Of a stretch of 64,000 bases of DNA, positions 24,885-33,154 are shown in pieces (the stretch's first letter is position 1; each line of letters begins with the position of its first letter). Below the pieces are notes generated by a model. It was not told where the DNA came from, made no database searches, and saw only the letters and a program-made list of their open reading frames with translations. The translations under genes and the position numbers were made by a program. The DNA is from Gammaproteobacteria bacterium UBA6724 (GTDB lineage Bacteria > Pseudomonadota > Gammaproteobacteria > Pseudomonadales > Azotimanducaceae). The stretch is taken from contig DKIG01000006.1 in NCBI GenBank assembly GCA_002454165.1, positions 29,817 through 93,816 of the forward strand. Reading direction: 5' to 3'.

Positions 24885-25483
24885 TGAAGTGGGCAACCCA
24901 GCTCCTGGTCGTCAGTCTGTTGCTCTTCCTCAGTAGCCAATCGGCGCTAGCGGAGGCCTGCGCTGAGTGCACCCAGGCAGAGCGAGACCAACTTCGTATC
25001 CGCACGGCACACCAGATGGCATTGTCCCTCAACGAACTTCTGAAGGAACTGGAGATGCTTGCTCGTTACCCGGAAGCGGTTGCCCTCTTGCTGGCGGACG
25101 AGGAGCAGCAACTGAGACATCAACTGGAAGATGTGTTGGCCGCTATCCAGGATGGGACCGCTATCCAGGATGGCAAGAAGGCTCCCGTGCCGGTGGCGAT
25201 ACCAGACCGGACGCCTAAGAGCGCATCAAAAGCAGACCTCAAGGATTTGCACGGCTTAAGACCCGCCTACGCTCAACTAGCGGACGATGCCCGCGGCATC
25301 CAGGCGGTAGCGATCCTCCTGAGTCAGGGACTCGCCCTGACCCTGTCGCCGGGCAACAGATTCCGACACAAGAACCAGGAATACAAGTTGCAGGATATCC
25401 GGCGCGTACCCGGCGAAGCTGGTGCCTTTGAAATCCTGCTACAAGGGCGCGACGGCAAGACGGAGATATTGAAGTGGCAATAG
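24881..25483 (+). CDS. pilP: PilP-like secreted type IVb pilus protein
   Basis: 200 aa with a signal peptide (LLVVSLLLFLSSQSALA), a helical region with heptads and a small C-terminal domain (NRFRHKNQEYKLQDIRRVPG ... EILKWQ) resembling the periplasmic PilP fold that contacts the secretin. ATGA overlaps the pilO stop. The call depends on synteny. An 18-nt tandem duplication (AIQDGT/AIQDGK) sits in the linker at 25142-25177. Confidence 0.65.
   Translation: MMKWATQLLVVSLLLFLSSQSALAEACAECTQAERDQLRIRTAHQMALSLNELLKELEMLARYPEAVALLLADEEQQLRHQLEDVLAAIQDGTAIQDGKKAPVPVAIPDRTPKSASKADLKDLHGLRPAYAQLADDARGIQAVAILLSQGLALTLSPGNRFRHKNQEYKLQDIRRVPGEAGAFEILLQGRDGKTEILKWQ
25142..25177 (+). repeat. 18-nt in-frame tandem duplication in pilP
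   Basis: GCTATCCAGGATGGGACC at 25142-25159 is followed directly by GCTATCCAGGATGGCAAG at 25160-25177, giving AIQDGT-AIQDGK. The first 14 bases are identical, which indicates recent duplication within the inter-domain linker. Confidence 0.9.
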
Positions 25484-27030
25484 CCAATAGGGTGATCAAA
25501 GACATAGACGAATTGACCGGCATTAGCCAGTCCCAGGACCCGGTCGTCAGGCAGATACTCAATGAGCATAGAACCAACTGTCAGGCAATCGTCACCAACA
25601 TGTATGACATCTATTATGTCGCGCCCAGGAAGCCGGCACAGGCAATAGCCTACAACGAGGTGAAACGTGCCGTCCGCCGTCAAGGGGCGGGCGAGGAGCA
25701 GGCGGTCACCGAGTCGGTTTACAAGAGTTGGATTGCCCGCAAGGAAGAGCACAGCGATCTGCTGACCACGAAACGTGCCGCCAACGAGCAAGTAGATGAA
25801 CTGCTGGAAATTGCCATCAGTAGCAAGGCTAGCGACATTCATATCAACATCAGGTCAGAAACCAGAGTGCATCTGCGGATTCACGGCCTGCTGGTTGAGA
25901 GCGCCAGATTTTCCGCTCAGGAAGGCATGGCGATTGTCGCCGTCATGTTCCAATCCTATGCGATGACGACCTACGGCATGGAGGAAGCCAGGGACGGACA
26001 ATTCTATTTTACTTCTCGTGTGACCCGCCGCTCCTATATGGTCCGTCTGAACAAATTGCTGATGGTGGGCGGCGGTATTACCTGCAAGTGCCGACTGCGT
26101 GACACGGCGGATGTGATTGACCTCAAAACGGCCGGTTACAGTGTTACCCAACTGGATGCTCTGGGGGAAATGATGGGCAGAGGCCAGGGGCTGATGGTCA
26201 TCACTGGCGGCGTGAACTCAGGCAAGTCCACTTCGCTCACGGCGCTGCTCAATAGCATTCCTAGTTGTTATTCCATTCTTGAAATCAGCGATACGGTGGA
26301 AGTGAAATTACCGCATGTCTGTCATGTTGAACTGCCCAGCGAAGGTGAAAATTTGGAACGGCGGATTGCCGCCGTCCAAGACTCTACTGTTCGGCAAGAC
26401 TCTGACTATCTTGCCATCGGTGAAATGAGAAACCGACTCACGGCATCCAAGGCAGAGATCATGGGTTTGCAGGGCAGGTTTGTCCTGTCAACGGGACACG
26501 CTTCAGACGCCGTGTCTTTTTATCTGCGCATGACCAGCAACTCGGATTTCGGCATGAGCGTCAATACTGTTCTGGCGCCGCGCTTTATGGTGGGCATCAT
26601 TAGCCAGACTCTGGTGGAGACCCTCTGCCCGGATTGTAGTTCACCCATGCCGTCTCCCGACGCTGTGGCAAGGTCAACCTTCCCGAACACCGATGCTCTG
26701 CTTGCCTATTATCGCGCCGGTCTTGGACAGAGCACCGATGCCATCCGCTATCACCGCCAAGGCGGTTGCGACAACTGCCAGGCCACCGGCTTGAGTGGTC
26801 GTACCGTGGTCGCCGAAGTCCTGCCCTTTGATGAGGAGGTGCGTGATCTTCTGCGTAGCGGCAAGTTTGAACAGATTCAGGAAGTGATGACGAGACAGGG
26901 CATGGAGACCCGGCACGAACATGGTTTGACCAAGATATTAACCGGGGCGATAGATCCCTTACACCTGTCAAGACGTATTGACCCACCAGGTCCTGCCACC
27001 ATCAGAGACTGGGGTAAGCACTCATGCTGA
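25474..27030 (+). CDS. pilQ: Type IVb pilus assembly ATPase PilQ
   Basis: 518-aa GspE/PilB-superfamily ATPase that powers pilus polymerisation. Walker A is GGVNSGKST near residues 245-253. The Asp box region SILEISDTVEVKLPH, a Walker B-like SDYLAIGEMRN and a His-box equivalent STGHASDA follow. A zinc tetracysteine element is visible as CPDC and CDNC. Compared with the usual DPDxxxxGEIRD and STLHTNDA, both later motifs are altered, as can be the case in the PilQ subfamily. The GTG start overlaps the pilP stop. Confidence 0.9.
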   Translation: MAIANRVIKDIDELTGISQSQDPVVRQILNEHRTNCQAIVTNMYDIYYVAPRKPAQAIAYNEVKRAVRRQGAGEEQAVTESVYKSWIARKEEHSDLLTTKRAANEQVDELLEIAISSKASDIHINIRSETRVHLRIHGLLVESARFSAQEGMAIVAVMFQSYAMTTYGMEEARDGQFYFTSRVTRRSYMVRLNKLLMVGGGITCKCRLRDTADVIDLKTAGYSVTQLDALGEMMGRGQGLMVITGGVNSGKSTSLTALLNSIPSCYSILEISDTVEVKLPHVCHVELPSEGENLERRIAAVQDSTVRQDSDYLAIGEMRNRLTASKAEIMGLQGRFVLSTGHASDAVSFYLRMTSNSDFGMSVNTVLAPRFMVGIISQTLVETLCPDCSSPMPSPDAVARSTFPNTDALLAYYRAGLGQSTDAIRYHRQGGCDNCQATGLSGRTVVAEVLPFDEEVRDLLRSGKFEQIQEVMTRQGMETRHEHGLTKILTGAIDPLHLSRRIDPPGPATIRDWGKHSC

Positions 27031-28067
27031 CTCGTCTTAACCATCTGCTATATCGCGCCCTAGTGTTTCGGCAGGGACTCAGAACCAATCTGCTGATCTC
27101 TATCAGAATGCAGATAGAGGCGGGCATTCCCATTATAGACACCTTCAAACTCATCCAGCAGGCGACGAAGGATCACAGCCTCAGGCGCCTGGCGGACATG
27201 TCACTCTCAGCAGCTATTATCGGTCAGCCCTTTGCCAGCAATTATGCCGCCGAGGGCTTCTTTAATGACTATGACGCTCGGTTGCTGATAGCGGGTGAGC
27301 AGCATGGCGCCCTCCCAGAAATGATCCAACTCATTACTGCAACCTCCGATCCGGGGCAATCATTTTTTGATGTTGTCATCCTGCCCAACGCGCAGTGGAT
27401 ACTGGGGCTCCTGGCGATGCTGGCACTCACCATCTATGGTGTAACCTATGAAAAACTGATGACGATTGGCGACCGAACCCCGGCGGATTTCTTTCTCCTG
27501 GGGCATTGGCTCCAGGAACACCTCCTGTTGATTGCCCTGGCGCTTGCCATTCTTCTAGCAATCTATATTCGCCTCCGGACAATGCTTGGCGGGTCATGGC
27601 GTAGCCGGGCACGGTCCCTAGGTTTCTTTGGTGCCTATGACAACAGGTTCATCGCCCAGATCTGTGATCTCATGGCGGCACTTTTCAAGAAGGGGGTTGC
27701 ACAATCTACAGCCGTCACCATTGCTATTGCCCTGGTCTCCACAGGCACCCGCCCAGGATATTTTGAGACCGCATTGACCCGGGTTCGGGATGAGATGAAC
27801 CGGGGCCCAACATTACTGCCAGCACTGGGACGACATCTGTTGGACCCAGAAGCCACCGCTCAGCTCAGTTTACAGGCGCCGCGGCAGACGGTCGCGGAAT
27901 TGGAGCGTGCCTTCCGTAACTATGCCCTGGTTGCCCGGCAGAAGACTGCCCAGATTTTATCTGCTATGGCATTTGTCACGGCCCTGGTGACCGCTCTGGG
28001 GACATTTTTCCTACTCGTGCCGCTGATTGATGTCGTGATGGGCGCGGGTGTGGATACGGGGTTTTAA
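27024..28067 (+). CDS. pilR: Inner-membrane pilus platform protein PilR (GspF family)
   Basis: 347 aa with two cytoplasmic GspF-type helical domains and three to four membrane helices (WILGLLAMLALTIYGVTY, HLLLIALALAILLAIYI, MAFVTALVTALGTFFLLVPL). The motif MQIEAGIPIIDTFKLI near the start is the typical GspF opening. It anchors the ATPase and feeds pilins into the growing fibre. The start overlaps the pilQ stop by 7 bases. Confidence 0.92.
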   Translation: MLTRLNHLLYRALVFRQGLRTNLLISIRMQIEAGIPIIDTFKLIQQATKDHSLRRLADMSLSAAIIGQPFASNYAAEGFFNDYDARLLIAGEQHGALPEMIQLITATSDPGQSFFDVVILPNAQWILGLLAMLALTIYGVTYEKLMTIGDRTPADFFLLGHWLQEHLLLIALALAILLAIYIRLRTMLGGSWRSRARSLGFFGAYDNRFIAQICDLMAALFKKGVAQSTAVTIAIALVSTGTRPGYFETALTRVRDEMNRGPTLLPALGRHLLDPEATAQLSLQAPRQTVAELERAFRNYALVARQKTAQILSAMAFVTALVTALGTFFLLVPLIDVVMGAGVDTGF

Positions 28068-28094
28068 CCAATCATTAAAAAAAGGAGTAGTCCG

Positions 28095-28556
28095 ATGCAA
28101 GCAAGAGAAAAATCGCAAGGCTTTTCCACCCTGCAGGTAGTAGCGGCACTGGCTATCGCTGGCACCCTGACCGCGGCGGCGGCCAATGTGTTGCTACCCA
28201 TGTATCAACGCAGTGTGCTGAACAATGCCTACGAAGAGTTGTATCTGGTCACCAATTCGGTCCGGCAATGGCGGGAATATACCGGTAATTATACTGGTCT
28301 GGACAGTTTTACCAAACTGACCGAAAGGGGTTACCTCCAGTCAAGCCGTTACACAAGCGGTACCGGTGAAAATGTTTTTGGCAATAACATCGCGGTGGCC
28401 AAGGATGGTGACAGGGATGCCAAGCTGACCTACACGACCGTCACCGCGGCGCAGTGTCTGAATCTGCTTGACCGTTCAATAACCATCAATGGCATTAAAA
28501 CATCACCGGCGCCGTCTTGCGATGCCTCAAATGTCCTGACGGTAACCATTGATTAG
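28095..28556 (+). CDS. pilS: Major type IVb prepilin PilS
   Basis: 153-aa prepilin. The leader QAREKSQG precedes a cleavage site G|FSTLQVVAALAIAGTLTAAA, so the mature protein begins with Phe and a hydrophobic helix. Position +5 is Gln instead of the usual Glu. The C-terminal part has two Cys (QCLNLL and PSCDA) that can form the pilin disulfide loop. AGGAG lies 7 nt before the ATG. The prepilin peptidase needed for cleavage is not in the window. Confidence 0.87.
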   Translation: MQAREKSQGFSTLQVVAALAIAGTLTAAAANVLLPMYQRSVLNNAYEELYLVTNSVRQWREYTGNYTGLDSFTKLTERGYLQSSRYTSGTGENVFGNNIAVAKDGDRDAKLTYTTVTAAQCLNLLDRSITINGIKTSPAPSCDASNVLTVTID

Positions 28557-28565
28557 GGAGGCAGG

Positions 28566-29249
28566 ATGAATCTGCTATTGAAGGAAGATGGAAAACAAGA
28601 GGGCTACACGGTGCTCGGTCTCGTCCTTGCGGTTGCCATTATGGGTGTGATTACGGCGCAATTTACCGAGCGACTGGAACATGAATTAATCACTCAAGCC
28701 GAGACAGCAACGGTGAATGATATGACGCAACTTGCTCGTGCTCAGCTCAGTCACCGCTGGGAAAACTCGGACTGGGCGCGAAAGCCTGCCGATCTCTTCC
28801 GTCATTTCCGCAATGTCAATGGGGTCGGCGAGCCTTATAAGTTTGACTTTGTGCCTGGTTCACCCCTGTTCATCATAACCAGGATGCGCGCTGAGGGCTC
28901 GGCGCGTCGGGTCGCGCAACGACTCGGTAGCTTTGCCAAGCTTGCCCTGGATCAAGAAACCGACGAGATGACCCTGGTGCGCGCGGAATATGCCGTCCCC
29001 CTGGGGACCCTAGCGTCTTTGAATGATGAGTATTTGCGTCGCGACGGTGCCAATGATGCGTTTGGTGACCTGCACTTCCGCCGCGGTGCTCAGGCCGACA
29101 TTATGATGAATGGCAACCGGATTGAGGGCGCTTCCCGGATAACCGCCAGGACCTCGGCGCACCTCGGGCTGGTCAATGCCGACCTAGGTGCCTTTGATAC
29201 CCTGACGGTGCAGCACTTCAGATATAAAACACCCGAAGACACGCCATGA
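28566..29249 (+). CDS. pilV: PilV-like minor prepilin
   Basis: 227 aa. The leader EDGKQEG is followed by YTVLGLVLAVAIMGVITAQF, a prepilin N-terminus with Gly at +5. The end of the protein (MMNGNRIEGASRITARTSAH) resembles the repeat-like body of PilV tip adhesins. It is about half the length of plasmid PilV proteins and has no shufflon segments or recombinase nearby. GGGAGG before the ATG is a strong ribosome site. Confidence 0.68.
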   Translation: MNLLLKEDGKQEGYTVLGLVLAVAIMGVITAQFTERLEHELITQAETATVNDMTQLARAQLSHRWENSDWARKPADLFRHFRNVNGVGEPYKFDFVPGSPLFIITRMRAEGSARRVAQRLGSFAKLALDQETDEMTLVRAEYAVPLGTLASLNDEYLRRDGANDAFGDLHFRRGAQADIMMNGNRIEGASRITARTSAHLGLVNADLGAFDTLTVQHFRYKTPEDTP

Positions 29250-30157
29250 AAGCAAAAATATCATTGTTGCTACTGTTGTTGACGCTGAAGCCAGGTGCCG
29301 GGCTAGCGGCAAAGGGAGATCAGCTCTGGACGCCGGATGACCCGAAGACCCCGATACTCAGGAATCATCCCAGTGCCCATACCCAGGTATGCAAATATCG
29401 TTCGGATGATGGCTTCTGTTACAGGCTTTGGCTAAACGACCCGGCTGAGCCAAATATCCACCTGCCCATCCCCTGGGCAAAACGGGAAGACTTCGGCACC
29501 CTTTTGGATAAGTTGGAGCGGATGGAGGCGGGGGGCTATTGTCTGCTCTATGAGGGCAAGGAATGGTCAGGTTGGACTGGGCAGGGCAGGGCAAGTACCA
29601 AGTGTGGTGAACTGCGCCACCAGACCGAAATGAGCACTTGCCTGGTACCCGCCACTGCTTGTGATGACACCACTACTTGTCAACTGAATAGTCACCGCAC
29701 CCGCTCTGGTAGAAGCCGTAATGCGTCCTGTGGTGTGGTAGAAGTGGACCGAGAAAATACGCTCATAGCGGAGAAGACGTCAGCAGTAGAGCCGCCACCG
29801 AGCAATCCGACAGCGCATGATGTGGAAGATGAGGCTACAGAAGATGAGGCTACAGAAGAGATGTCGCCTGTGGGTTTTCCGATCTGTGGCTTGCTGGTTC
29901 CTGATTTTCACCGCTCTACAGACGAGTCTTCACCAGCCCTAGATGCCGGTCAATGTCATTGGCAACCTGGCATGCTCATCAGCAGGATCTATGCCCCGCA
30001 CCGAGGCATTGGTCTTCGCCCCTATCCCTGGGGAGCGCTCACCGGCGCCTGCTCTCCCTTTGACGATGCTAGCCCAAGATATTATTACGAGAACCGGGGT
30101 AGCCTCATCCATCGGATAGATACGGAACTGCTGCTCTACATCCAGATGTGCGGCTAG
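29246..30157 (+). CDS. Secreted cysteine-rich protein of unknown function, coupled to pilV
   Basis: 303 aa with a signal peptide (ISLLLLLLTLKPGAGLA) and 12 cysteines in the mature part, an even number suggesting up to six disulfides. A Glu/Thr-rich acidic linker (with a 15-nt duplication) separates an N-terminal part with CKYRSDDGFCYRLW from a C-terminal part ending in IQMCG. ATGA overlaps the pilV stop. Position and features suggest a pilus-tip or surface component, perhaps replacing the missing PilV C-terminal region. I recognise no family. Confidence 0.6.
   Translation: MKAKISLLLLLLTLKPGAGLAAKGDQLWTPDDPKTPILRNHPSAHTQVCKYRSDDGFCYRLWLNDPAEPNIHLPIPWAKREDFGTLLDKLERMEAGGYCLLYEGKEWSGWTGQGRASTKCGELRHQTEMSTCLVPATACDDTTTCQLNSHRTRSGRSRNASCGVVEVDRENTLIAEKTSAVEPPPSNPTAHDVEDEATEDEATEEMSPVGFPICGLLVPDFHRSTDESSPALDAGQCHWQPGMLISRIYAPHRGIGLRPYPWGALTGACSPFDDASPRYYYENRGSLIHRIDTELLLYIQMCG
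29828..29857 (+). repeat. 15-nt in-frame tandem duplication
   Basis: GATGAGGCTACAGAA occurs twice in a row at 29828-29842 and 29843-29857, encoding DEATE-DEATE in the acidic linker of the secreted protein. The copies are identical. Confidence 0.95.
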
Positions 30158-30210
30158 CCCGTATCATTCATGTTGGGATGGGGTGGCGCGGTGCTTGGCT
30201 AATAATGCTA

Positions 30211-31512
30211 CTACCAGGTGTTTTGATAAGGTGCCAGAATAATGTCCTTGTTGACCAGGACGTTAAAACGAAATCCAGGGCGGATAACCAGGCTGGGTTG
30301 AATATCAAAATTTCTTTTGATGGTTTCTCGGCTGACCTCTCCCCACTGCCGTCCCAACTCAGCACTGAATTGCTCCCGACGGGTAAAGGTGTCCCGACCA
30401 GCATCAACTTGCAAGTCTCCCTGGGAGGACTGAGAGGCGGCGCTGATGACAGACAGCAGAAAGGCACTGCCAAATGTTCGCCAGTAATGATTGTCAATTC
30501 TATCCTGAAATCCTGATTGTCCCCTGGCATCAACACCGGGCATATTATCAAGGGCAAGAGTTGATGCATCGGGAAACTGAACCCTGCGCCAGACTACCAG
30601 CAAGCGTTTCTGGCCTGCGGCAATATGATGGTCATAATCGCCGATCAGTTTTGAACCTGCGGGAATCAACACAGCCGTACCGGTGCGTGTATCTCTGACT
30701 GAACGTGACACATGCGCGATGATCATCCCAGGGAGATCCGAGTTGATCTGCGTATCCAGAATGGCGGGTATCACTGTCCCCACCTTAATCTCAAAGGGGG
30801 CAATAGGTGCAAGTTTGAGATGCGGCGAATAGGCATAGGAGGATGCTTCATTGACATACTTCTCTTTACGCCCTCGCAAATTTGGATCCGCTGCCGCCGG
30901 TTCTTTGCCTGCTCCCAGCAGAGTATCAATGCGATTTGTCAGGAGGTCATTAGTCATCACCCCAGGGGGCAACTGGGTCTTGGGCAAGGATGCGCTCAGT
31001 GCGAGAGGAAACTCAGGCTGGGCAAAGCTATCGTCTAGTTCAACCCGGGTCCTGGAGACGATGGCATCCCGGAGCAGGGCATCGCGTAACTGCTGTATTT
31101 CTAGTTTTCTTTCATCCTGAGCGTCTGATTGAAACGGCGATAAAAAGTCTGTTGCTGCGATTGCTTTTGATAGAGGTGATGGAGTGGCTACTTTTTGGTC
31201 CCTGGTATCAGCGCCAGCCTCGGGCAACAGCACCTCAGGGCTCTCGTAACCCTGGATGATCTCTTTATAGCCCTTGCCCGCGTCAAGTATGGACTGAGCG
31301 CCGGTCATGTCCATTACCCCTGAGTTACCCGGAGCCCTAGATGATTGATGCCGCTCCAGCACCGCATAGACCAGCGCACACAAGGCAGTTAAAAGCATGA
31401 CCCCGACTGCCAATAGCGGCAACTTCGTGAGTCGTACCACCCCCTCGGCAGGGTGTTGCGCATCTTCCGGGGCATCGGGAGAGGCACCGATGACAGGTCT
31501 TTTCTTGCTCAT
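30211..31512 (-). CDS. trbI: TrbI (VirB10-like) envelope-spanning channel protein, inverted relative to the other trb genes
   Basis: 433 aa with a cytoplasmic N-terminus, a membrane helix (LPLLAVGVMLLTALCALVYAV), a proline-containing periplasmic linker and the conserved VirB10 domain: IKVGTVIPAILDTQINSDLP, TAVLIPAGSKLIGDYD, YWRTFGSAFLLSVISAASQ and the C-terminal LVIRPGFRFNVLVNKDI. It is full length and intact. In related operons trbI directly follows trbH; here it lies beyond the pil genes on the opposite strand, converging on the secreted-protein gene, so it must have its own promoter. A TTGACA on the minus strand at 31553-31548 lacks a clear -10. Confidence 0.94.
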   Translation of the reverse strand: MSKKRPVIGASPDAPEDAQHPAEGVVRLTKLPLLAVGVMLLTALCALVYAVLERHQSSRAPGNSGVMDMTGAQSILDAGKGYKEIIQGYESPEVLLPEAGADTRDQKVATPSPLSKAIAATDFLSPFQSDAQDERKLEIQQLRDALLRDAIVSRTRVELDDSFAQPEFPLALSASLPKTQLPPGVMTNDLLTNRIDTLLGAGKEPAAADPNLRGRKEKYVNEASSYAYSPHLKLAPIAPFEIKVGTVIPAILDTQINSDLPGMIIAHVSRSVRDTRTGTAVLIPAGSKLIGDYDHHIAAGQKRLLVVWRRVQFPDASTLALDNMPGVDARGQSGFQDRIDNHYWRTFGSAFLLSVISAASQSSQGDLQVDAGRDTFTRREQFSAELGRQWGEVSRETIKRNFDIQPSLVIRPGFRFNVLVNKDIILAPYQNTW

Positions 31513-31717
31513 ATCTTGGAGTCCTCTGGTTTGCAGGGCGACACCAGTGTCAAAAGAAATCGACCGGGTGACAAGTGATATGAGATGAAAGGAAGCCTGG
31601 TTGCTATGAATGGTTGTTAGGATAGGTTGCTAGGACGGCTTAGTCTTACTAGGAGAAAGAGAGGTGCCATCTGGGTCAGAAGGCTCAGGTGTATCCTTAC
31701 CAAGTGCTCGGTATCTT

Positions 31718-31811
31718 TGGCGGAAGAGGTAGGAGTCGAACCCACCAGCCACTTTGACAGCAACTCAACAGCTTTGAAGGCCGCGCGCCCCACCGGGGAC
31801 GAAGCTCTTCC
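31718..31811 (-). tRNA. selC: Selenocysteine tRNA (tRNA-Sec, anticodon TCA)
   Basis: Read on the minus strand, 94 nt from GGAAGAGC to the encoded CCA. The acceptor arms GGAAGAG and CTCTTCC pair, with a discriminator G before CCA. The anticodon loop is CTTCAAA with TCA. A long variable arm and the T-loop GTTCGACTC are present, and the long acceptor/T stem is that of a bacterial tRNA-Sec. selA and selB lie 10-13 kb away. The 3' end faces the secretion island, and selC is a known insertion site for genomic islands in enterobacteria. Confidence 0.93.
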
Positions 31812-31895
31812 AGTGCCATCATAGCAAAGTTTACCTCCGGGCAAGCGAAGCGTAATATCCCGCCTTTATAGTCATCACTCATCATTGTACGCCCT

Positions 31896-32336
31896 ATGAT
31901 TGAACCCTTGATGCCATCCGAGCCTAGTCTCCGGATCTACTATGCGATTGCTTTACTCAGCCTTGTATTTGCTCTGGTGGGGTTTAGCTATAATGCCTGG
32001 CGTCTCGAACGGTCGGAAGAAAACAGCAATATCAGAAGTGCCGCCTTCCAGGTTTTATCTGAAATTTCCGAATTTGAACAAGTGCTCTACGCCAGCCATT
32101 ATGACCAGAATCAGATTGAAGGTAGCCCCAGGCGCGGCTGGGTCAAGATCGGTTTGATCAACGATCTCAGTATGCTCATTGGTAAGGATGTTGAGCGTGC
32201 CAGCGCGAAACTGAAAGCCAACTGGTCAGCCAATTGGACGCGCGTTCCTGCCGAGGAGGCCGCCGTTCACACCATCATTGAGACCCTTGATGAAGTCCGG
32301 GTCGCCGTAAAAGCCAGGCTTGCAGAACTAGGATGA
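31896..32336 (+). CDS. Hypothetical membrane-anchored protein
   Basis: 146 aa with one membrane helix near the N-terminus (IYYAIALLSLVFALVGFSY) followed by a helical, charged soluble region. ATGs at residues 1 and 6 are both possible. The next gene is convergent and begins 3 bases after this stop. Codon use looks like the neighbours. I recognise no family. Confidence 0.6.
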   Translation: MIEPLMPSEPSLRIYYAIALLSLVFALVGFSYNAWRLERSEENSNIRSAAFQVLSEISEFEQVLYASHYDQNQIEGSPRRGWVKIGLINDLSMLIGKDVERASAKLKANWSANWTRVPAEEAAVHTIIETLDEVRVAVKARLAELG

Positions 32337-32339
32337 TCC

Positions 32340-33116
32340 TTAGCGAGGTCCCTGGGCATCGTCTATCTTAATGTAGGTGCCGGTGACAAACTCCGAATCC
32401 CGGGACAGAAAGTAGAGCAGGGTGGAGTCCATCTGTGCCGGGTCGCCCAACCTGCCGCGGGGAAAATACTGGGTAATGTCGCCCATGCGTTCCAACATGC
32501 CATCCATCATTTCCGATGCAAAGGCACCAGGTGCTATGGCGTTAACATTAATGTGATAGCGCGCCCATTCCACGGCAAGAGTTTCTGTCATGCGAATAAT
32601 CGCTGACTTGGTGATGGAATAGAGGGCGGCTCCATTGCCGGCATAATTGAACCCTGCCACGGAAGAAATGTTCACCATTCTGCCAGGTGCCTTGGCAGCA
32701 ATCAGTCGCCGCGCCACCTCGCAGGAGAGTTTGTAGGGGCCGACAAGATTAGTCGAGAAGACGGCATCCACCAGTGCATTACTCATCTTGTGGGCGCGCT
32801 GGGCATCGGGAATCCCGGCATTGTTGATCAAGATGTCAACCAGACCGAGGGCAGATTCAGCCTTGTCCACTAGAAGCGGAATCTCATCTGGTTTGGTGAT
32901 GTCAAAGACGATGGGCTCACAGACACCTCCCTCAACACGAATTTCTTTTGCCAGAGATTCCAGTCGCTCAGGGCGTCTGCCGGTGAGCACCACCTTCGCG
33001 CCACGCTTGGCGATGACCCTGGCGAAGCGCCAGCCCAATCCAGAGGTGGTGCCGGTGATTAGAGCCACCTTACCAGCAAGTTCATTGGAAACATTAGGTA
33101 GTGGGAAATCAGACAT
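32340..33116 (-). CDS. Short-chain dehydrogenase/reductase (SDR)
   Basis: 258-aa classical SDR. The cofactor motif TGTTSGLG, NNAG, the catalytic Ser in NISSVAG, YSITK (Tyr and Lys) and the Rossmann core are all present. The frame extends to 33287, but the ATG at 33116 with GAGGA upstream matches the family start. It lies 38 bp after idi as the last gene of the mevalonate operon. A role on an isoprenoid alcohol is possible but not shown, since SDR substrate cannot be read from sequence. Confidence 0.9.
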   Translation of the reverse strand: MSDFPLPNVSNELAGKVALITGTTSGLGWRFARVIAKRGAKVVLTGRRPERLESLAKEIRVEGGVCEPIVFDITKPDEIPLLVDKAESALGLVDILINNAGIPDAQRAHKMSNALVDAVFSTNLVGPYKLSCEVARRLIAAKAPGRMVNISSVAGFNYAGNGAALYSITKSAIIRMTETLAVEWARYHINVNAIAPGAFASEMMDGMLERMGDITQYFPRGRLGDPAQMDSTLLYFLSRDSEFVTGTYIKIDDAQGPR

Positions 33117-33154
33117 GGTTATCCTCGTGCATAGATTATCTACCGCTTGGCCCT

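Larger units (their letters stand above)
13451..31512. other. Hybrid Trb type IV secretion / type IVb pilus island
   Basis: Between ald and selC lie trbB-C-D-E-J-L-F-G, a trbH/pilL-like lipoprotein gene, pilN-O-P-Q-R-S-V, a secreted protein gene, and trbI on the opposite strand. Most plus-strand genes overlap or nearly touch, so they form one operon with a gap only before trbE. Envelope-spanning parts of both machines are present. The following are absent here: relaxase, VirD4-type coupling protein, trbK, a VirB1/PilT transglycosylase, prepilin peptidase PilU, shufflon recombinase and integrase. It is therefore not a self-contained conjugative element within this window. Individual genes are listed separately. 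Confidence 0.85.
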
